A stretch of 64,000 nt of DNA. Origin: Dryocola clanedunensis subsp. sulfonylureivorans (GTDB lineage Bacteria > Pseudomonadota > Gammaproteobacteria > Enterobacterales > Enterobacteriaceae). Position 1 is the stretch's first letter. Each line of letters opens with the position of its first letter. The stretch lies in the NCBI RefSeq assembly GCF_016756775.1, contig NZ_JAERMU010000006.1, positions 124,001 to 188,000 on the forward strand. Direction: 5' to 3'. The notes under the pieces were generated by a model. It searched no databases and was not told the origin of the DNA. It saw only the letters and a program-made list of their open reading frames with translations. Positions 61,872 through 64,000 of this stretch are shown in pieces. The position numbers were made by a program, and so were the translations under genes.

Positions 61872-63250
61872 CATTTCACCTCTGCATTATTTTCAGACGG
61901 CACTTTCTTTTTGCCCAGATAGTTGAAGCCCACCAGCACCGCGAACAGCGCGACCACCAGAGCGGTGATGCCAACCGGCGACACGAAGCGCGCCAGATTG
62001 CCCAACACGATGCCAACCACGCCGAAGTCCGCGTCCGAGAAGGTGGTATTAGCGAAGCCGATCGCCCCCAGTACCGGCAGCAGCAGGACGGGCAGGAAGG
62101 TGATCAGCAGGCCGTTGGCAAATGAGCCGAGCATTGCGCCACGGCGGCCGCCGGTTGCGTTACCGAACACGCCCGCCGTCGCCCCGGTGAAGAAGTGCGG
62201 CACCACGCCCGGCAAAATCAGCACCAGCTTCATCTGCCCGAGCAGGAACAGCCCCACCAGCCCGCCGAGGAAGCTGAACAGGAAGCCAATCAGCACCGCG
62301 TTTGGCGCGTAGGGATAGACTACCGGGCAGTCGAGCGCTGGCCGGGCGTTTGGCACCAGTTTTTCAGAGAAGCCGGTAAACGCCGGGACAATCTCCGCCA
62401 GAATCAGCCGCACGCCCTGCAGGATGATGAAGACACCCGCGGCGAAGGTAATCGCCTGAATAATCGAATAAACCAGGAAGTTTTGTCCGCCGCTGAGCTG
62501 GCTTTCGACATAGTCTTTGCCCGCGCAGACGGCGAGGATCATGTAGATGACGATCATGGTCAGCGAGATTGAGATGGAGCTGTCCCGCAGGAAGCTCAGG
62601 TTTTTCGGCAGGTTCATCTCTTCCGTTGAGCGCGAGCCTTTACCGCATTTGCTGCCGATCCAGCCGGAGAGCACATAGCCCAGCGTCCCGAAGTGCCCAA
62701 ACCCGATGTCATCCGTGCCGGTAATGCGGCGCATATAGCGCTGGGCAATCGCCGGGAAGAACGCCATGATCAGCCCAAGAATCAGCGAGCCGGTGAAAAC
62801 CAGCCCCACCCCTGTAAAGCCAGCGACGGTCAGGATCACGCTGATCATGCAGGCCATATAAAACGTGTGGTGGCCGGTCAGGAAGATGTACTTCAGCCTG
62901 GTGAAGCGGGCGACGATGATGTTCGCCACCATGCCGAACGCCATAATCAGCGCGGTGGACGCGCCGTATTTCTCCAGCGCAATTGAAACGATGGCCTCGT
63001 TATTAGGAATAATACCTTGAATATTAAAAGCGTGCTCAAACATGCCGCCCAGAGGATTCAGCGAGCTAACTAAAACCGTTGCTCCGCCGCCAAGAACAAT
63101 AAAACCTAATACCGTTTTAATTGAGCCTTTCACGACATCAGAAAAAGATTTCTTTTGCGCCACCAGACCAATCAAAGCAATTAACCCTACCAGTATGGCG
63201 GGCACTTTGAGAATATCAACAATAAAATTAAGCGTTTCCAGGATAAACAT
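61871..63250 (-). CDS. PTS EIIC component, ascorbate (UlaA/SgaT) type
   Basis: A 459-aa membrane permease of the L-ascorbate (Asc) PTS family, near E. coli UlaA in length (465), with about 11-12 helices. Family landmarks are VLGFIVLGGGATVLVSSLNPL, LTGHHTFYMACM, GSLILGLIMAFFPAIAQRYM and LGQMKLVLILPGVVPHFFTG. Start ATG at 63248-63250 with GAGG at 5 bp; a GTG two codons upstream overlaps that site. Its stop overlaps the transketolase start. Family membership is clear; the substrate need not be ascorbate, since no ulaD/E/F-like genes are present. Confidence 0.92.
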   Translation of the reverse strand: MFILETLNFIVDILKVPAILVGLIALIGLVAQKKSFSDVVKGSIKTVLGFIVLGGGATVLVSSLNPLGGMFEHAFNIQGIIPNNEAIVSIALEKYGASTALIMAFGMVANIIVARFTRLKYIFLTGHHTFYMACMISVILTVAGFTGVGLVFTGSLILGLIMAFFPAIAQRYMRRITGTDDIGFGHFGTLGYVLSGWIGSKCGKGSRSTEEMNLPKNLSFLRDSSISISLTMIVIYMILAVCAGKDYVESQLSGGQNFLVYSIIQAITFAAGVFIILQGVRLILAEIVPAFTGFSEKLVPNARPALDCPVVYPYAPNAVLIGFLFSFLGGLVGLFLLGQMKLVLILPGVVPHFFTGATAGVFGNATGGRRGAMLGSFANGLLITFLPVLLLPVLGAIGFANTTFSDADFGVVGIVLGNLARFVSPVGITALVVALFAVLVGFNYLGKKKVPSENNAEVK

Positions 63251-63270
63251 ATCCACCTCGCCTGTGAGGA

Positions 63271-63543
63271 TTAACGGTTGGCAAAATAAGCGCTGAGCTT
63301 ATTTTCCAGTTCGTTGATATCAATAATGCTGGTGAGGACTACCAGCTTGTCGTCCGGCACGCTGGCACTTTCAGCGATGTCTTTTGCCATCACGAACAGG
63401 TCGGCGGCCCCCGGCGTGGCCGAAGATAAATCAGAGTGCTCAACCTCTGCCTCGATATTCAGCTTTTTGAGGACTTTTTTAATATTCATCTCGACCATAA
63501 AGCTGCTACCGAGACCTGAACCGCAGATAGCCATTATTTTCAT
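63271..63543 (-). CDS. PTS EIIB component, ascorbate (UlaB) type
   Basis: A 90-aa cytoplasmic phosphocarrier. The phospho-Cys is Cys7 in AICGSGLGSSFMVEM, the P-loop-like signature of the lactose/ascorbate-type EIIB fold. It takes phosphate from EIIA and gives it to the sugar on EIIC. The ATG is preceded by AGGA. It starts 82 bp after the EIIA stop and ends 20 bp before the EIIC start. Confidence 0.94.
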   Translation of the reverse strand: MKIMAICGSGLGSSFMVEMNIKKVLKKLNIEAEVEHSDLSSATPGAADLFVMAKDIAESASVPDDKLVVLTSIIDINELENKLSAYFANR

Positions 63544-63625
63544 CTTTGTGTCCTTTTATTTTTGGGCAGCCAATAGCCGCACCGCATTTCAAATGCAATG
63601 TAAGAAATCAGGGTGGAAAAATAAT
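63544..63625 (-). other. Gap between the EIIA and EIIB genes with a small palindrome
   Basis: An 82-bp gap holding the odd palindrome GCATTTCAAATGC at 63584-63596. It may modulate relative expression or hold an internal promoter; nothing stronger can be said. Confidence 0.45.
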
Positions 63626-64000
63626 TCAGTAACGTTTAATTATTTTTTTAATGTCCTCCACGTTTGTTGCCTCATGTAATAAAACCATATCTTCATCACT
63701 GGAAAATAATTCTGCCAACGCAGAAATTGTCTCTATATGGCTGTGCTTATCCGGGGCGGCGAGCATAACAATGACATCAACAGGATCGTTATCCGCAGAG
63801 TCAAAACTGACGCCTTTTTCCAGTTTCAGCAAAGATAGCCCTAATCCCTGCGCCCCTTCCTCCGGTCGGGCATGCGGCATGGCCAGACCGGGAGCCAGAA
63901 CATAATACGGTCCCAGCGTGCTGTGCTGCTGCATGATGGCGGTGAGATAGTCAGGTGTAATAACGCCCGCAGCTAATAACGGTTGAGCACAGGCCTCCAG
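63626..64000 (-). CDS. PTS EIIA component, 5' end beyond the window
   Basis: The C-terminal 124 or so residues of a mannitol/fructose/ascorbate-type EIIA. The frame runs open to the last base; the ATG at 63934 is internal, since the upstream codons (ACAQPLLAAGVITPDYLTAI) fit the family. The phospho-His is in LAPGLAMPHARPEEG, codon 63872-63874. It is the first gene of the operon seen here (order A-B-C, then the two transketolase halves); a regulator may lie just outside. Confidence 0.93.
   Translation of the reverse strand: MEACAQPLLAAGVITPDYLTAIMQQHSTLGPYYVLAPGLAMPHARPEEGAQGLGLSLLKLEKGVSFDSADNDPVDVIVMLAAPDKHSHIETISALAELFSSDEDMVLLHEATNVEDIKKIIKRY

Overview
The window is a conserved stretch of an enterobacterial chromosome. 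Nearly every gene matches an Escherichia coli K-12 gene of the rcs-gyrA-nrdAB-glp-men-nuo-ackA/pta region, usually at the same length and in the same order. Codon usage, the short intergenic palindromes and several differences from E. coli point to a relative near Enterobacter, Lelliottia, Kosakonia, Klebsiella or Cedecea rather than to E. coli itself. I do not assign a genus. I see no tRNA, rRNA, CRISPR array, insertion sequence or prophage.

Layout. 1-5 kb: the Rcs envelope-stress phosphorelay (3' part of rcsD, then rcsB, with convergent rcsC). 5-8.2 kb: a small ASCH-domain gene and gyrA. 8.3-13.3 kb: ubiG, then the class Ia ribonucleotide reductase operon nrdA-nrdB-yfaE, with two NrdR-box-like sites and two DnaA boxes ahead of it. 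13.3-18 kb: glpT-glpQ (glycerol-3-phosphate uptake and periplasmic diesterase), a CinA-like gene (yfaY) and the outer-membrane protein gene yfaZ. 18-24.9 kb: an accessory block of a small-subunit catalase, the two-component system tctDE and the divergent tricarboxylate transporter operon tctCBA. In E. coli K-12 this position holds nudI, arnBCADTEF and pmrD. 24.9-32 kb: the menaquinone operon menF-menD-menH-menB-menC-menE, with translational overlaps from menD onward. 32-33 kb: elaB and elaA. 33-48 kb: the complete 13-gene nuo operon for respiratory complex I. 48.6-56.3 kb: lrhA, a 1-kb gene-free region, alaA, yfbR, yfbS, hxpA, yfbU and yfbV. 56.5-60 kb: ackA-pta (acetate overflow). 60-64 kb: an operon for an ascorbate-type phosphotransferase system (EIIA, EIIB, EIIC) with a two-subunit transketolase. 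It runs off the right edge.

How the parts fit. Much of the window is central redox metabolism. Menaquinone made by MenF-D-H-C-E-B and ubiquinone made through UbiG are the electron acceptors of complex I. LrhA sits directly upstream of nuo, as in E. coli. AckA-Pta handles acetyl-CoA overflow. TctCBA would bring in citrate or a similar tricarboxylate under TctDE control.

Most interesting points: (1) the PTS plus split-transketolase operon, whose sugar is not evident; (2) the catalase/tct block where arn-pmrD lies in E. coli; (3) absence of glpABC beside glpT although a good GlpR operator and CRP sites remain; (4) Thr at GyrA position 83; (5) a REP-like palindrome that encodes the last residues and stop codon of menE; (6) an orphan terminator-like hairpin facing away from lrhA; (7) repeat palindromes inside the nuo operon at the F/G and L/M junctions. 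Most of the rest is ordinary core genome.
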